A stretch of DNA of 64,000 nt from Bacteroidales bacterium (GTDB lineage Bacteria; Bacteroidota; Bacteroidia; Bacteroidales; UBA10428): the NCBI GenBank assembly GCA_016928305.1, contig JAFGKY010000012.1, positions 36,291-100,290 of the forward strand, in the 5' to 3' direction. Shown one piece after another: positions 7,109 through 15,907 of this stretch. The notes under the pieces are model-generated. The model saw only the letters and a program-made list of their open reading frames with translations, ran no database searches and was not told the origin of the DNA. Made by a program: the position numbers and the translations under genes. Each line of letters opens with the position of its first letter. Position 1 is the stretch's first letter.

Positions 7109-9985
7109 TTCTCCCTCCCCAAACCTGTATGCATCAATAGGTGCACAGGTACAAACCAGGTTACGATCACCATAGGCATCGTCAACACGGCCTGAGCCCG
7201 GCCAGAATTTGTTATCGGCCACCCATGGTAGCGGAAACGCAGCCTTGCATCGCGAATAGGAATGATTCCATTCTTCAGCAGCTATTACTTCCTGGGTATG
7301 CGGAGCATTTTTTAATACATTATCCGTAAGATTTCCGGAATTTTTTACTTCTGTGATCTCGTGATGAATAGCGATCAGTGTCTCGGTAAACCGGTCGAGT
7401 TCCTGCATGGATTCACTTTCTGTAGGTTCAACCATCAGGGTACCATGAACGGGAAAAGACAGGGTAGGAGCATGGAAACCATAATCCATCAGCCGTTTGG
7501 CAATATCTGTTTCGGTAATCTCAGTTGTTTGTTTGAATTCCCTGCAATCGAGGATCATCTCATGAGCGACATAACCATTTTCTCCTTTGTAGAGCACCGA
7601 ATAATAGTCCTTAACCCTGGCAGCTATATAATTGGCATTCAATATGGCTATTTTGGATGCCATGGTAAGGCCTTCGCCTCCCAGCAAACAGCAATAGGCA
7701 TGACTGATTGTCAAAATACTGGCACTGCCAAAAGGAGCTGAGGCAACAGCTGACGTTCCATTTATCCCGCCGGTTGGAATAACCGGGTGTGTGGGCAAAA
7801 ACTCCACCAGGTGGTCAGCTACGGCAATGGGCCCCATACCGGGCCCTCCTCCTCCATGAGGTATCGCAAAGGTCTTATGCAAGTTAAGATGGCAAACATC
7901 GGCACCAATAAGGGCCGGATTGGTAAGCCCTACCTGCGCATTCATATTAGCTCCGTCCATGTATACCTGGCCTCCGGCATCATGAATTATTTCTGCCATT
8001 TGCCTCACAGCGCTTTCAAAAACGCCATGCGTGGAAGGATAGGTTATCATGAAAGCGGCCAGTTGAGCCTTATGGTCAAGGACTTTCTCCTTTAAATCAC
8101 CAATATCGATATTTCCGTGGTCATCGCACCTGACAACAACCACTTCCATACCTGCCATGGCCGCACTTGCAGGGTTTGTACCGTGAGCTGAAGCAGGTAT
8201 GAGCACTACATTCCGGCCACCTTCACCCCGGCTCTGATGGTATTTCCGTATTACCATCAATCCGGCATATTCACCGGCGGCTCCCGAGTTTGGCTGAAAC
8301 GAAATTGCCTCAAAACCTGTAATTACCTTAAGAAAATTGCCTAATTCAAAAAAAAGCTGATGATAACCTTCAGCCTGATCCAGGGGAACAAAAGGATGAA
8401 TGTTCCCGAATTCGGGCCAGCTCAGCGCGAACATTTCAACGGCTGCATTCAGTTTCATGGTACACGAACCAAGAGAGATCATGGAATGGGTCAGCGAAAA
8501 ATCCTTGCGCTCAAGTCGTTTGATATATCGCATCATCTCTGTTTCTGATTGAAATCGCCTGAATACCTCATGCTGCAGGAATTGACTCCGGCGGTTATAA
8601 ACCTCATTAAAAAAGGTTTTTTCTTCAAGTTTGCCTACCGGAGGGATGTGTTTCCCAACAGCACGGGAGAATACATCCACGATGCGGTTCAGATCTTCAA
8701 TCGTAACTGTTTCATCAAGGCTAATCCTGACAGATTTATTTCCGGAATACAGGAAGTTTATCTCATGGTCAATGGCAATAGATCTCAGGTTCTCCACCGA
8801 TATCTTTTCGGACAACTCAATATCGAGTGTATCAAAATAATCACGGTTTCGTTGCTTACATCCCAGCATGCTGAGCTGCTGTTCAAGCATTCCTGCAGAA
8901 CGGTGGATCGTAAGGGCAATGTTTCTCAGCCCTTCAGCACCATGATATACGGCATACAGTCCTGTCATAGTTGCCAGCAATGCCTGTGCCGTGCATATAT
9001 TCGATGTGGCACGTTCACGTTTGATATGTTGTTCGCGTGTCTGCAATGCCATCCTGAGTGCATATCTTCCGTGCCTGTCGACGGTTACACCTATAATGCG
9101 GCCGGGCAAAAAACGCCTGAATGAATCGCGGACGGCAAAGTAAGCTGCATGCGGTCCTCCATATCCCATAGGAATACCCAGCCTTTGTGTAGATCCAAAT
9201 ACCACATCGGCCCCCCATTCACCGGGAGGTGTAAGGATTGCCAGACTCAGAATATCAGCGGAAACAGCCAGCGTGATTCCCGAAGCATGAGCCGATTCAA
9301 CCAGTTTGCGATAATCACGTAACTGACCGTTTTTATCAGGATACTGAACCATTATCCCGTAGACATCCTTTTCCAAGGCGAAATCATCATACCGGCCTGT
9401 GATCAGCCGGATACCCAATGCTTCCGACCGGGTTTTCAAAACATCGAGTGTCTGCGGCAATATATTCTCATCGGCAAAAAAGGTATTTTTACCATCTTTT
9501 ACTGCTTCCTTCGACCGGGCATTGAACATCATTATCATGGCTTCTGCCGCGGCTGTTCCTTCATCAAGCAACGAGGCGTTGGCAATTTCCATACCGGTAA
9601 GTTCCGTAATGACGGTTTGAAAATTCAGCAAAGCTTCGAGCCTGCCCTGTGAAATCTCTGCCTGATAAGGAGTATAAGATGTATACCACGCAGGGTTTTC
9701 GAGCACATTGCGCTGGATCACAGGAGGAAGAATAGTCCCGTAATATCCCATCCCGATATAGGATCTGAATATTTTATTTTTCCGGGCAATATCGCGTAAA
9801 CGATTGAGATATTCATATTCTGAAATACCATCAGCCAGCTCAAGCGGTTTTTGGAGACGGATGTCAGGAGGAACCGTTTTATCGATCAATTCATCCAGGG
9901 AATTCAATCCAACACGTTTTGTCATCTTATTGATCTCATCAGGCCTGGGGCCAATGTGGCGATATACAAATTGGTTTACGGACAT
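7100..9985 (-). CDS. gcvP: Glycine dehydrogenase (decarboxylating), P protein
   Basis: GcvP is the PLP-dependent P protein of the glycine cleavage system. It decarboxylates glycine and passes the aminomethyl group to the lipoyl arm of GcvH in the cytoplasm. The 961-residue single-chain form joins both halves that are separate in some bacteria. The C-terminal half carries the PLP-lysine motif LNLHKTFAIPHGGGGPG and GGINGTSAVASAPFGSA; the N-terminal half starts with FVYRHIGP and contains LLDEGTAAAEAM. gcvT and gcvH are not in the window. It lies downstream of the MBL-fold gene on the same strand, 183 bases away. The stop codon comes from a heptamer tract. Confidence 0.97.
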   Translation of the reverse strand: MSVNQFVYRHIGPRPDEINKMTKRVGLNSLDELIDKTVPPDIRLQKPLELADGISEYEYLNRLRDIARKNKIFRSYIGMGYYGTILPPVIQRNVLENPAWYTSYTPYQAEISQGRLEALLNFQTVITELTGMEIANASLLDEGTAAAEAMIMMFNARSKEAVKDGKNTFFADENILPQTLDVLKTRSEALGIRLITGRYDDFALEKDVYGIMVQYPDKNGQLRDYRKLVESAHASGITLAVSADILSLAILTPPGEWGADVVFGSTQRLGIPMGYGGPHAAYFAVRDSFRRFLPGRIIGVTVDRHGRYALRMALQTREQHIKRERATSNICTAQALLATMTGLYAVYHGAEGLRNIALTIHRSAGMLEQQLSMLGCKQRNRDYFDTLDIELSEKISVENLRSIAIDHEINFLYSGNKSVRISLDETVTIEDLNRIVDVFSRAVGKHIPPVGKLEEKTFFNEVYNRRSQFLQHEVFRRFQSETEMMRYIKRLERKDFSLTHSMISLGSCTMKLNAAVEMFALSWPEFGNIHPFVPLDQAEGYHQLFFELGNFLKVITGFEAISFQPNSGAAGEYAGLMVIRKYHQSRGEGGRNVVLIPASAHGTNPASAAMAGMEVVVVRCDDHGNIDIGDLKEKVLDHKAQLAAFMITYPSTHGVFESAVRQMAEIIHDAGGQVYMDGANMNAQVGLTNPALIGADVCHLNLHKTFAIPHGGGGPGMGPIAVADHLVEFLPTHPVIPTGGINGTSAVASAPFGSASILTISHAYCCLLGGEGLTMASKIAILNANYIAARVKDYYSVLYKGENGYVAHEMILDCREFKQTTEITETDIAKRLMDYGFHAPTLSFPVHGTLMVEPTESESMQELDRFTETLIAIHHEITEVKNSGNLTDNVLKNAPHTQEVIAAEEWNHSYSRCKAAFPLPWVADNKFWPGSGRVDDAYGDRNLVCTCAPIDAYRFGEGEKQ

Positions 9986-10168
9986 AGAATATATAATGAT
10001 TTGTTGTTTAATTCATTGTTGTTTACTTTTCATATTCTGCCCTGTCTTTCGGTGGTCAAACGTCAGACGGGTACACTTTTTACCAGCAATATACAAATTT
10101 TCAATCCCGCCTGCCATGCCTTCGGCAGGTAAACCGTCGGGCAGGTTTTCAAACCATCAAGTTCCAAA

Positions 10169-10813
10169 TTATTGTCCCTGTAAAAAAGGATTTGTATCAT
10201 ATTCATGGCCGATTGAGGTAACTGACCCGTGACCCGGATAAACAAGGGTTTCCCTGGGAAGCGTCATGAGTTTTTCCATTATCCCTTTAATCAGGATATT
10301 ATGATTGCCTCCGGGAAAATCGGAACGGCCAATGCTCCCGTCGAAGAGTACGTCACCGGCAATGACCAGATTGTTTTCCCTGGAATACAGTGTAATACTA
10401 CCGGGAGAATGGCCCGGAATATGAAAAACTATCAAAACCGTATTTCCGAAATGTATTTCATCTCCGTCTTTCAGAAATTGGTCGGGTTCAGGCAGCTGAT
10501 CGATAGGAAAGGCAAACATGTCTGCAAATTGTCGTGCTCCTTTCAGCAGCAACCGGTCTTCTTCATGCATCGCCAAGGGTATATTATAGGTCGATTGAAC
10601 AAACAGGTTGCCCGCAATATGATCAATATGGGCATGCGTGTTCACCAGCATCACGGGATGCAATGCATGAGAGGTTATATATTGTGTGAGCTCTTTTTGC
10701 TGCGATGTATGGTTACATCCCGGATCAATGATAATACATTCGTTGGATTCATCGGACAAAACAAAAGTATTAACCTGAAATTCGTTGAAAACAAAAGTTT
10801 TTACTGTTATCAT
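10169..10813 (-). CDS. MBL-fold metal hydrolase, glyoxalase II-like
   Basis: This is a compact (214 residues) metallo-beta-lactamase-fold hydrolase of the YcbL/glyoxalase II-like group. The zinc ligands are visible in THAHIDHIAG (HxHxDH), in IPGHSPGS and in YPGHG near the C terminus, with GDVLFDGSIGRSD carrying the bridging aspartate. Proteins of this group hydrolyse thioesters such as S-lactoylglutathione or related small thiols. The true substrate is unknown because the C-terminal glutathione-binding helices of classic glyoxalase II are absent. It lies 40 bases downstream of pcm and upstream of gcvP, probably in one transcript. Confidence 0.88.
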   Translation of the reverse strand: MITVKTFVFNEFQVNTFVLSDESNECIIIDPGCNHTSQQKELTQYITSHALHPVMLVNTHAHIDHIAGNLFVQSTYNIPLAMHEEDRLLLKGARQFADMFAFPIDQLPEPDQFLKDGDEIHFGNTVLIVFHIPGHSPGSITLYSRENNLVIAGDVLFDGSIGRSDFPGGNHNILIKGIMEKLMTLPRETLVYPGHGSVTSIGHEYDTNPFLQGQ

Positions 10814-10853
10814 CCTACCCTTTCTATCCGTAAAAGATTATTAAATACATTAT

Positions 10854-11495
10854 TCATTCCCTGCCTTTTAGCATAGGAACAAAGACAAACCATCCGTGTT
10901 CGTGCGTTACATACTTATCGGGACCCGTTTTTTCCACCTGTGTCATAACCTGTGATCCCGAACCACCAACAGGCACTACCATTTTGCCACCGGTTTTAAG
11001 CTGCTCAATTAATGTTGTAGGTATCGCAGGAGCAGCTGCAGTTATCAGTATACGGTCAAAAGGGCCATAAGTAGGCAGACCCTGGTAACCATCGCCGTAA
11101 AAGAAAGAAGGTTTGTATCCCAGTTTCGGAAGCAATGTCTGAGCCTTCAGGTACAATTCCTTCTGTCGTTCAATGGTATATATGCGGGCTCCCATTTCAA
11201 GCAATACAGCTGCCTGGTATCCCGAACCCGTTCCTATCTCAAGCACTTTATCATGGGGTCTCACATCCAGTAATTCTGTCTGAAAGGCCACCGTATAGGG
11301 CTGTGAAATAGTTTGTCCCGATCCGATGGGGAAAGCCTGGTCTTTATAGGCGAATTTAATAAAGCTGCTTTCCATAAACAAATGCCGGGGAACCTTCCGT
11401 ATGGCTTCCAGCACTCTTTCATCCCGAATCCCCTTCCGCTGAATCTCATCAACCAGTTTTTCACGCAATCCCTTATGAAGATAACTGTCTTCCAT
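10854..11495 (-). CDS. pcm: Protein-L-isoaspartate O-methyltransferase
   Basis: Pcm methylates isoaspartyl residues formed by spontaneous damage and so starts their conversion back to aspartate. The 213-residue protein has the SAM-binding motif LEIGTGSGYQAAVL, the preceding ISQPYTVAFQTELL substrate segment, and a GPFDRILITAAAP post-motif. Start MEDSYLHKGLREKLV fits the family N terminus. The gene is divergent from the Gfo/Idh-like gene across a 117-base region. The same strand continues into the MBL-fold hydrolase, suggesting a small operon. Length and motifs are normal. Confidence 0.94.
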   Translation of the reverse strand: MEDSYLHKGLREKLVDEIQRKGIRDERVLEAIRKVPRHLFMESSFIKFAYKDQAFPIGSGQTISQPYTVAFQTELLDVRPHDKVLEIGTGSGYQAAVLLEMGARIYTIERQKELYLKAQTLLPKLGYKPSFFYGDGYQGLPTYGPFDRILITAAAPAIPTTLIEQLKTGGKMVVPVGGSGSQVMTQVEKTGPDKYVTHEHGWFVFVPMLKGRE

Positions 11496-11532
11496 TAAAT
11501 TATAGTAGATATAAGCAAATTCGCATTTTTAA

Positions 11533-11540
11533 CAAAAATA
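11533..11540 (-). promoter_or_regulatory. Possible -7 element of pcm
   Basis: On the minus strand this reads TATTTTTG, an exact TAnnTTTG match, 38 bases before the pcm start. No good -33 TTTG is visible at the usual distance, so this is tentative. Confidence 0.35.
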
Positions 11541-11566
11541 GTTGATAAGTTGAACCTAAAAAAAAC

Positions 11567-11595
11567 TTTGATGATTTCTAAATATTTTATGTTTG
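11567..11595 (+). promoter_or_regulatory. Promoter of the Gfo/Idh-like gene
   Basis: TTTG (11567-11570), a 17-base spacer and TATGTTTG (11588-11595) fit the Bacteroidota promoter pattern with a short spacer. The ATG follows 16 bases later. It lies back to back with the pcm promoter region. Confidence 0.5.
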
Positions 11596-11611
11596 TGCAA
11601 ATACCTTTTGC

Positions 11612-12544
11612 ATGATCAGGCTCGGAATCATAGGGCAACCGTTACCGATAATTTCTTATTTGCCGTCACTGGATTATCTGAATGAAATCAAATGGACAGG
11701 TTTTTTTTCAGAGAATATGAACGGAATTGATGGTACCTGTCCTATGATGAGCACCATAGCAAATGCTGAGTTCCTGGTTTCCGTTTCAGACGCCCTTATT
11801 ATTTCCGAAAGCAAAAGTGAGTATTTTAACCTGGCCATTATGGCATTAAAACATGCCAGGCATCTGTTTTTGCCTGTTACATTGCTAAAAACTGTGGCTG
11901 AGGCGAACAAGCTGATCAAACTGGCCAGTGAAGCCAATGTAATGCTAAAGCCTTACAAATCAGGGATATTCCCGGCTAATTTTTATTCCAGGTTTGCATT
12001 CAATGGCAATATCTGGTTGATTGAAATGCATCATTTCAGTAAAGTCACGGAAGGCAGCGTGGATAAAAACCTGTTTACTAATCTACTTCACAATCTCGAT
12101 TTTATCCTTGGTCTTACCCATTCGAATGTAGTTGGTCTGAAGGCTACCGGCCTCAATATGATTTCTGATGGTGTGGATATTATCAATGCCCGGATTGAAT
12201 TTGACAATGGCTGTGCAGCTACATTGACCTGCAACTGTGCAGCCATAAAAGATGAACACACCGGTACCATTGTGCTAAAAGATAAAATAATGCAAATCGA
12301 TTTTATCCGTGAAGATGCCGTTGTATGGAACGTTAGCCGTTCCGACCGGATCCATGAAACTTTTACCGCCGATACAATCAATTTTCACCGCAATAACGAA
12401 TTCACGGAAGATTTTGTGTCCTTTATTACCCTCCTCAACGAAAGAAATCGCCTGTTCATAAATGCGGAAGATGGTTTCAGGGCCTTTTTTCTGACCACAA
12501 AAATAATGGACAAGGTTAATAGGACCACAGTCCGTTCTGCTTAA
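11612..12544 (+). CDS. Divergent Gfo/Idh/MocA-like protein
   Basis: The 310-residue sequence follows the Gfo/Idh/MocA layout: an N-terminal Rossmann-like half starting IRLGIIGQP, a KTVAEANKLIKLASEANVML helix, and a C-terminal beta-sheet half containing ARIEFDNGCAATLTCN. Family members oxidise or reduce sugars and related compounds with NAD(P). Two family hallmarks are degraded here: the GxGxxG loop reads GIIGQPLP, and the EKP catalytic lysine motif is replaced by PVTLLKT. The protein may therefore bind a ligand without normal dehydrogenase activity. The next gene downstream encodes a sugar transferase for surface polysaccharide, but a 428-base gap separates them. Confidence 0.7.
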   Translation: MIRLGIIGQPLPIISYLPSLDYLNEIKWTGFFSENMNGIDGTCPMMSTIANAEFLVSVSDALIISESKSEYFNLAIMALKHARHLFLPVTLLKTVAEANKLIKLASEANVMLKPYKSGIFPANFYSRFAFNGNIWLIEMHHFSKVTEGSVDKNLFTNLLHNLDFILGLTHSNVVGLKATGLNMISDGVDIINARIEFDNGCAATLTCNCAAIKDEHTGTIVLKDKIMQIDFIREDAVVWNVSRSDRIHETFTADTINFHRNNEFTEDFVSFITLLNERNRLFINAEDGFRAFFLTTKIMDKVNRTTVRSA

Positions 12545-12611
12545 GAGAAAGGGAGGGGCTCCTGTCATCGTCAGGGAATACCAGGTATTTGGTATATTAC
12601 CTGTAAGATTG

Positions 12612-12775
12612 AAGTTTGAGTCTACTCCGAAAAGTCAAAGATTCACGAATAGCTGAAAATCAGGTTTACCCCTGTCCCTAAAGGGAGCCTGATTTTCAGC
12701 AGCTTCACCCTTTAGGGTTGGGGTAAAAAGTTGCTGAAAATCTACCATGATACTTTTCGGAGTAGACTCAAGTTT
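12612..12775. mobile_element. MITE-like element with 18-bp TIRs and 6-bp duplications
   Basis: A 152-base segment (12618-12769) begins GAGTCTACTCCGAAAAGT and ends with the exact reverse complement. Both ends are flanked by the same hexamer AAGTTT (12612-12617 and 12770-12775), as expected of a target-site duplication. The interior has no transposase but has two further inverted repeats: GCTGAAAATCAGG (12652-12664) against CCTGATTTTCAGC (12688-12700), and a TTTACCCC..CCCTAAAGGG arm against its near complement. This is the pattern of a non-autonomous miniature transposon; the parent family is not identified. Confidence 0.65.
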
Positions 12776-12930
12776 CTGTATCTGAATTACCATGGCATTC
12801 ATTATCTTCTTTATAGCCTGGCCGGTAAGCAGACAATCAGAAAGGCTACAGTTTTTATGATTTCTCATTTTTCCTCTCAATATTCTGAAATACTTTGACA
12901 AAACCTATTTCAGATATTAAAACTTAATTA

Positions 12931-12938
12931 TACTTTTG
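12931..12938 (+). promoter_or_regulatory. Likely -7 element of the sugar transferase gene
   Basis: TACTTTTG matches TAnnTTTG exactly and lies 34 bases before the first ATG. The -33 element is weak (TTTC). Confidence 0.4.
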
Positions 12939-12972
12939 TGTATTTCAACGGGTAGCATATTCTGGACAGAAT

Positions 12973-14457
12973 ATGCCGTTTGTTTTCTATACAAAACCGG
13001 AAATGGATAAAAGGGAAGATGTAAAAGTCAAGTCATTTAAGGTCCATCGCAAGTTTCAGCTGGCAAAATATGTTTTCTCAGACTGGCTTGCAGCTGCCAT
13101 GAGCTGGAGTCTTTTCTATTTTTTCAGAAAGGTCTATATTGAACCCCTGAAATTTGGTCATCCGATAGAAATGGAACTGGATATACAGTACTTCCTTGGC
13201 TTATCGTTTGTACCCTTCTTCTGGCTTTTCCTTTATTATGTATCCGGATATTATCGGGATGTTTTCAGAAAATCGCGGTTAAGTGAGTTCTGGCAAACCA
13301 TAGGCAATACATTTCTGGGTGTGATCTTTTTATTTTTCACCCTCGTGCTGGACGACGTAATTCGATCCTATTCAAATTATTATATTTCATTTCTGGCCCT
13401 TTTTTCCATCCATTTTGTTCTCACCTATATCCCACGGTTGATCATAACCACGCATACGACCCATAAAGTTCACAAGGGGGAGATTGGTTTTAACACATTG
13501 CTGATCGGAAGCAATGAAAAGGCAGTAGATGCATATCTTGATATTAAAAACCAGGCCCGCAGCAATGGCAATTTTATCATCGGATTTGTCAACGTTAATG
13601 ATAAACCGCGTTATATGCTTGAGGATCACCTGCCTCATCTCGGCAGTATCGATAACATGAAGCCAATCATCGAAAAATATGCAATCGAAGAAGTCATCAT
13701 TGCCATAGAGTCGACCGAACATGACCGTATTAACCGGATCATCAACAAACTCATTAATACCAATGTGATAATCAAGGCAATACCAAGCATGTACGATATC
13801 CTTACAGGCAGGGTCAGGATGTCATCAATTCTTGGTGCACCTCTTATCCAGATCTCTCATCAGCTGATGCCGGTATGGCAGGAAAATATCAAAACAGCTA
13901 TAGATTACACGGTATCTGCCTTAGCTCTTATTATCACTTCACCGCTTATCCTGATGTGCATCATCGGTGTGAAGTTATCTTCCAGGGGACCGGTATTTTA
14001 CAGCCATGAAAGGATTGGCAGATATGGAAAGCCATTTACCATCTATAAATTCCGGTCGATGTATCTGAACGCGGAGAAGAACGGGCCTGAGTTATCATCA
14101 AAAAACGACGACCGGATCACACCCTTTGGCCGTTTTATGAGAAAAGCAAGGTTTGACGAGATCCCAAACTTTTTCAATGTTCTGAGGGGTGAAATGTCAT
14201 TGGTTGGACCCCGGCCGGAACGAAAATATTTCATTGACCAGATCATTAAAAAGAACCCGCATTATACACACCTGCTTAAGGTAAAACCCGGAATAACATC
14301 ATGGGGACAGGTAAAATATGGTTATGCTGAAAATGTTGATCAGATGATTGACCGGTTGAAATACGATCTTATCTATCTGGACAATATGTCCATTTTTGTT
14401 GATATGAAAATCCTCATATATACCCTGCTTACCATTATCAAGCGTACCGGCATCTGA
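12973..14457 (+). CDS. Polyprenyl glycosylphosphotransferase for exopolysaccharide
   Basis: This 494-residue protein starts surface polysaccharide synthesis by moving a sugar-1-phosphate from a nucleotide sugar to undecaprenyl phosphate. About four N-terminal membrane helices are followed by a cytosolic nucleotide-binding-like domain (TLLIGSNEKAVDAYLD), a further membrane segment (DYTVSALALIITSPLILM), and the bacterial sugar transferase domain. That domain has FTIYKFRSM, RFDEIPNFFNVLRGEMSLVGPRPE and VKPGITSWGQV. An alternative ATG lies at 13003; the first ATG fits the upstream -7 box equally well. No other polysaccharide genes adjoin it. Its stop is one base from the convergent thpR stop. Confidence 0.92.
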   Translation: MPFVFYTKPEMDKREDVKVKSFKVHRKFQLAKYVFSDWLAAAMSWSLFYFFRKVYIEPLKFGHPIEMELDIQYFLGLSFVPFFWLFLYYVSGYYRDVFRKSRLSEFWQTIGNTFLGVIFLFFTLVLDDVIRSYSNYYISFLALFSIHFVLTYIPRLIITTHTTHKVHKGEIGFNTLLIGSNEKAVDAYLDIKNQARSNGNFIIGFVNVNDKPRYMLEDHLPHLGSIDNMKPIIEKYAIEEVIIAIESTEHDRINRIINKLINTNVIIKAIPSMYDILTGRVRMSSILGAPLIQISHQLMPVWQENIKTAIDYTVSALALIITSPLILMCIIGVKLSSRGPVFYSHERIGRYGKPFTIYKFRSMYLNAEKNGPELSSKNDDRITPFGRFMRKARFDEIPNFFNVLRGEMSLVGPRPERKYFIDQIIKKNPHYTHLLKVKPGITSWGQVKYGYAENVDQMIDRLKYDLIYLDNMSIFVDMKILIYTLLTIIKRTGI

Positions 14458-14458
14458 T

Positions 14459-15016
14459 TTATTGAAGCGGGAAACGCATTAAGGGAATATAATCCGGACC
14501 CTCCGGTTTCAGTATGCTCTCATAAAACAGAATTTCTGTTACCGACACTGTTCCAAAAGATATATTTTTATACTTTTCGATCAGGGTGTTAAGTTTTTCT
14601 TTATACCTTATTTCTTTCACTCTTCCAAGCGTCAAATGCGGCCGGAATTCTTTGTCTTCAGCCGGAAATCCGAAAGGCAGCAGGTTATCGTTGAGATATT
14701 GCCATGCCTGATGAAGGGAAGCACAAGGTTTCATACCAATCCAGATGACGCGCGGATTGTGAAGGTTTTTAAACAAGCCGACACCGGACAGATGCAATGT
14801 CATTGCAGGTATGGCACATAGCTGTCCTGATACAGTAGTTATGATGTCTTGAATGATGTCTTCGGGTGTTTCTCCCAGGAATTTAAGGGTAAGGTGCAGC
14901 TGGTCAACCGGTATCCATCTGATTTTTTCACCGGTAAGATGACCGCGAATATCCGGTAGAGAACCTGCCATCATTTCCCCGGGGTGGATTTTAACGGCAA
15001 AAAAAGTTCGTTTCAT
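14459..15016 (-). CDS. thpR: RNA 2',3'-cyclic phosphodiesterase (ThpR/LigT)
   Basis: ThpR belongs to the 2H phosphoesterase family and opens 2',3'-cyclic phosphate ends of RNA; the older name is 2'-5' RNA ligase. The 185-residue protein has both catalytic HxTL motifs, HLTLKFLG near residue 41 and HLTLGRVKEI near residue 127, and starts with the usual KRTFFAVKI strand. It converges on the sugar transferase gene with one base between the stops, so the two messages must overlap at their 3' ends. Confidence 0.92.
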   Translation of the reverse strand: MKRTFFAVKIHPGEMMAGSLPDIRGHLTGEKIRWIPVDQLHLTLKFLGETPEDIIQDIITTVSGQLCAIPAMTLHLSGVGLFKNLHNPRVIWIGMKPCASLHQAWQYLNDNLLPFGFPAEDKEFRPHLTLGRVKEIRYKEKLNTLIEKYKNISFGTVSVTEILFYESILKPEGPDYIPLMRFPLQ

Positions 15017-15074
15017 CTCATTGTTTTTATACTGTTTTCGTCCTCATAACCGGTCGGATTGTCGAGTCAATGGT

Positions 15075-15674
15075 TTACAGCATCCCCTTTTCAATCATAA
15101 TTACAATCTCATTGACCAGTATATCTTCTCCTTCGGCATCAAAGGTCCACTTCAGGTTGGACCCAAAAAGCCGGGCCAGGGTCTGCCAGAGGAAAGCCCT
15201 GAAATTCCCCTGCAGTTGTTGCACCAGTTCATAGGAAGTATGTCCTGTCTCCCTGTCTATCAATTTAATAAGAATCCGGCCCTGTGTTATCGTCAGCTTT
15301 TTGAGTTCTTCTTCATACCTGTCCTTTATTTCAGCTTCAACCCCGTTAATATATTCCCGCTGTTGACGTTCCGTTTTAAGTGTTGCCATAGTTGAATCAA
15401 TCACCCTGAATTTCTCACCAGCCAATTTCGCATAAGGATACACCCGTTTCACGTTATAAATAAGCTTCCGGTAACGCCTCATATCGCGCTTATTCTTAAA
15501 TTCACGGTCAGGAAACACATTGACCTCTTCAATAGTGGATAAAAAAGCCGTATCACCATTATGAATAATCGCATACACAGGAACAAGACCCACTGAAAAC
15601 ATTATCGTATCCTGTCCGTTGAGTTCCCATACCATCATGGTAAATAAAAGTGTTATGCAAACTATTCGGCCCAT
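15075..15674 (-). CDS. DUF4294 family exported protein
   Basis: A 199-residue protein with a hydrophobic N-terminal signal (IVCITLLFTMMVWELNGQ) and a charged helical body matching the Bacteroidota DUF4294 family. Recognisable stretches are KRDMRRYRKLIYNVKRVYPYA, TERQQREYINGVE and LIKLIDRETGHTSYELV. The function is unknown. It lies 58 bases downstream of the ATG of thpR on the same strand order (DUF4294 is transcribed away first, then thpR), so the two may share a transcript. Predicted location is periplasmic. Confidence 0.82.
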   Translation of the reverse strand: MGRIVCITLLFTMMVWELNGQDTIMFSVGLVPVYAIIHNGDTAFLSTIEEVNVFPDREFKNKRDMRRYRKLIYNVKRVYPYAKLAGEKFRVIDSTMATLKTERQQREYINGVEAEIKDRYEEELKKLTITQGRILIKLIDRETGHTSYELVQQLQGNFRAFLWQTLARLFGSNLKWTFDAEGEDILVNEIVIMIEKGML

Positions 15675-15800
15675 ATATTGTTAGTATCTGTACAAAGAAT
15701 ATACCACATGCAATTTAAACGAAAAAAAATATAAGATGTTTACCGTCAAACCTTTATTTTTAATACCGATTTGGTTCTTTGATCGCTTTCATCAATAAGT

Positions 15801-15831
15801 CTGTAACATCGCGAAGTTACAACAGTTACAG
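15801..15831. other. Inverted repeat in the leader of the CDGSH genes
   Basis: CTGTAAC (15801-15807) pairs with GTTACAG (15825-15831), with an extra GTTAC copy in the loop, in the 234-base gap upstream of the iron-sulfur genes. It could be a structured leader or operator. I see no known riboswitch. Confidence 0.3.
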
Positions 15832-15907
15832 GCTTTGCCAAACGATCGTGCAAAGCATTTTCAGATGCAGAATTATCGGGTATGTATCCAATTATTATCT
15901 TTACAAA

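Larger units (their letters stand above)
12545..12972. other. 428-bp gap: MITE-like element and promoter
   Basis: The gap holds small inverted repeats after the Gfo/Idh-like gene (for example ATACC..GGTAT near 12578), the MITE-like element, and a probable -7 box TACTTTTG at 12931-12938 for the sugar transferase gene. The minus-strand ORF at 12635-12901 is mostly a translation of the element's repeats and is not called. Confidence 0.5.

Noticed and set aside
12635-12901. Minus-strand ORF of 88 residues
   Set aside because: Most of it is a translation of the MITE-like element's repeats, and it has no recognisable domain or start signal.
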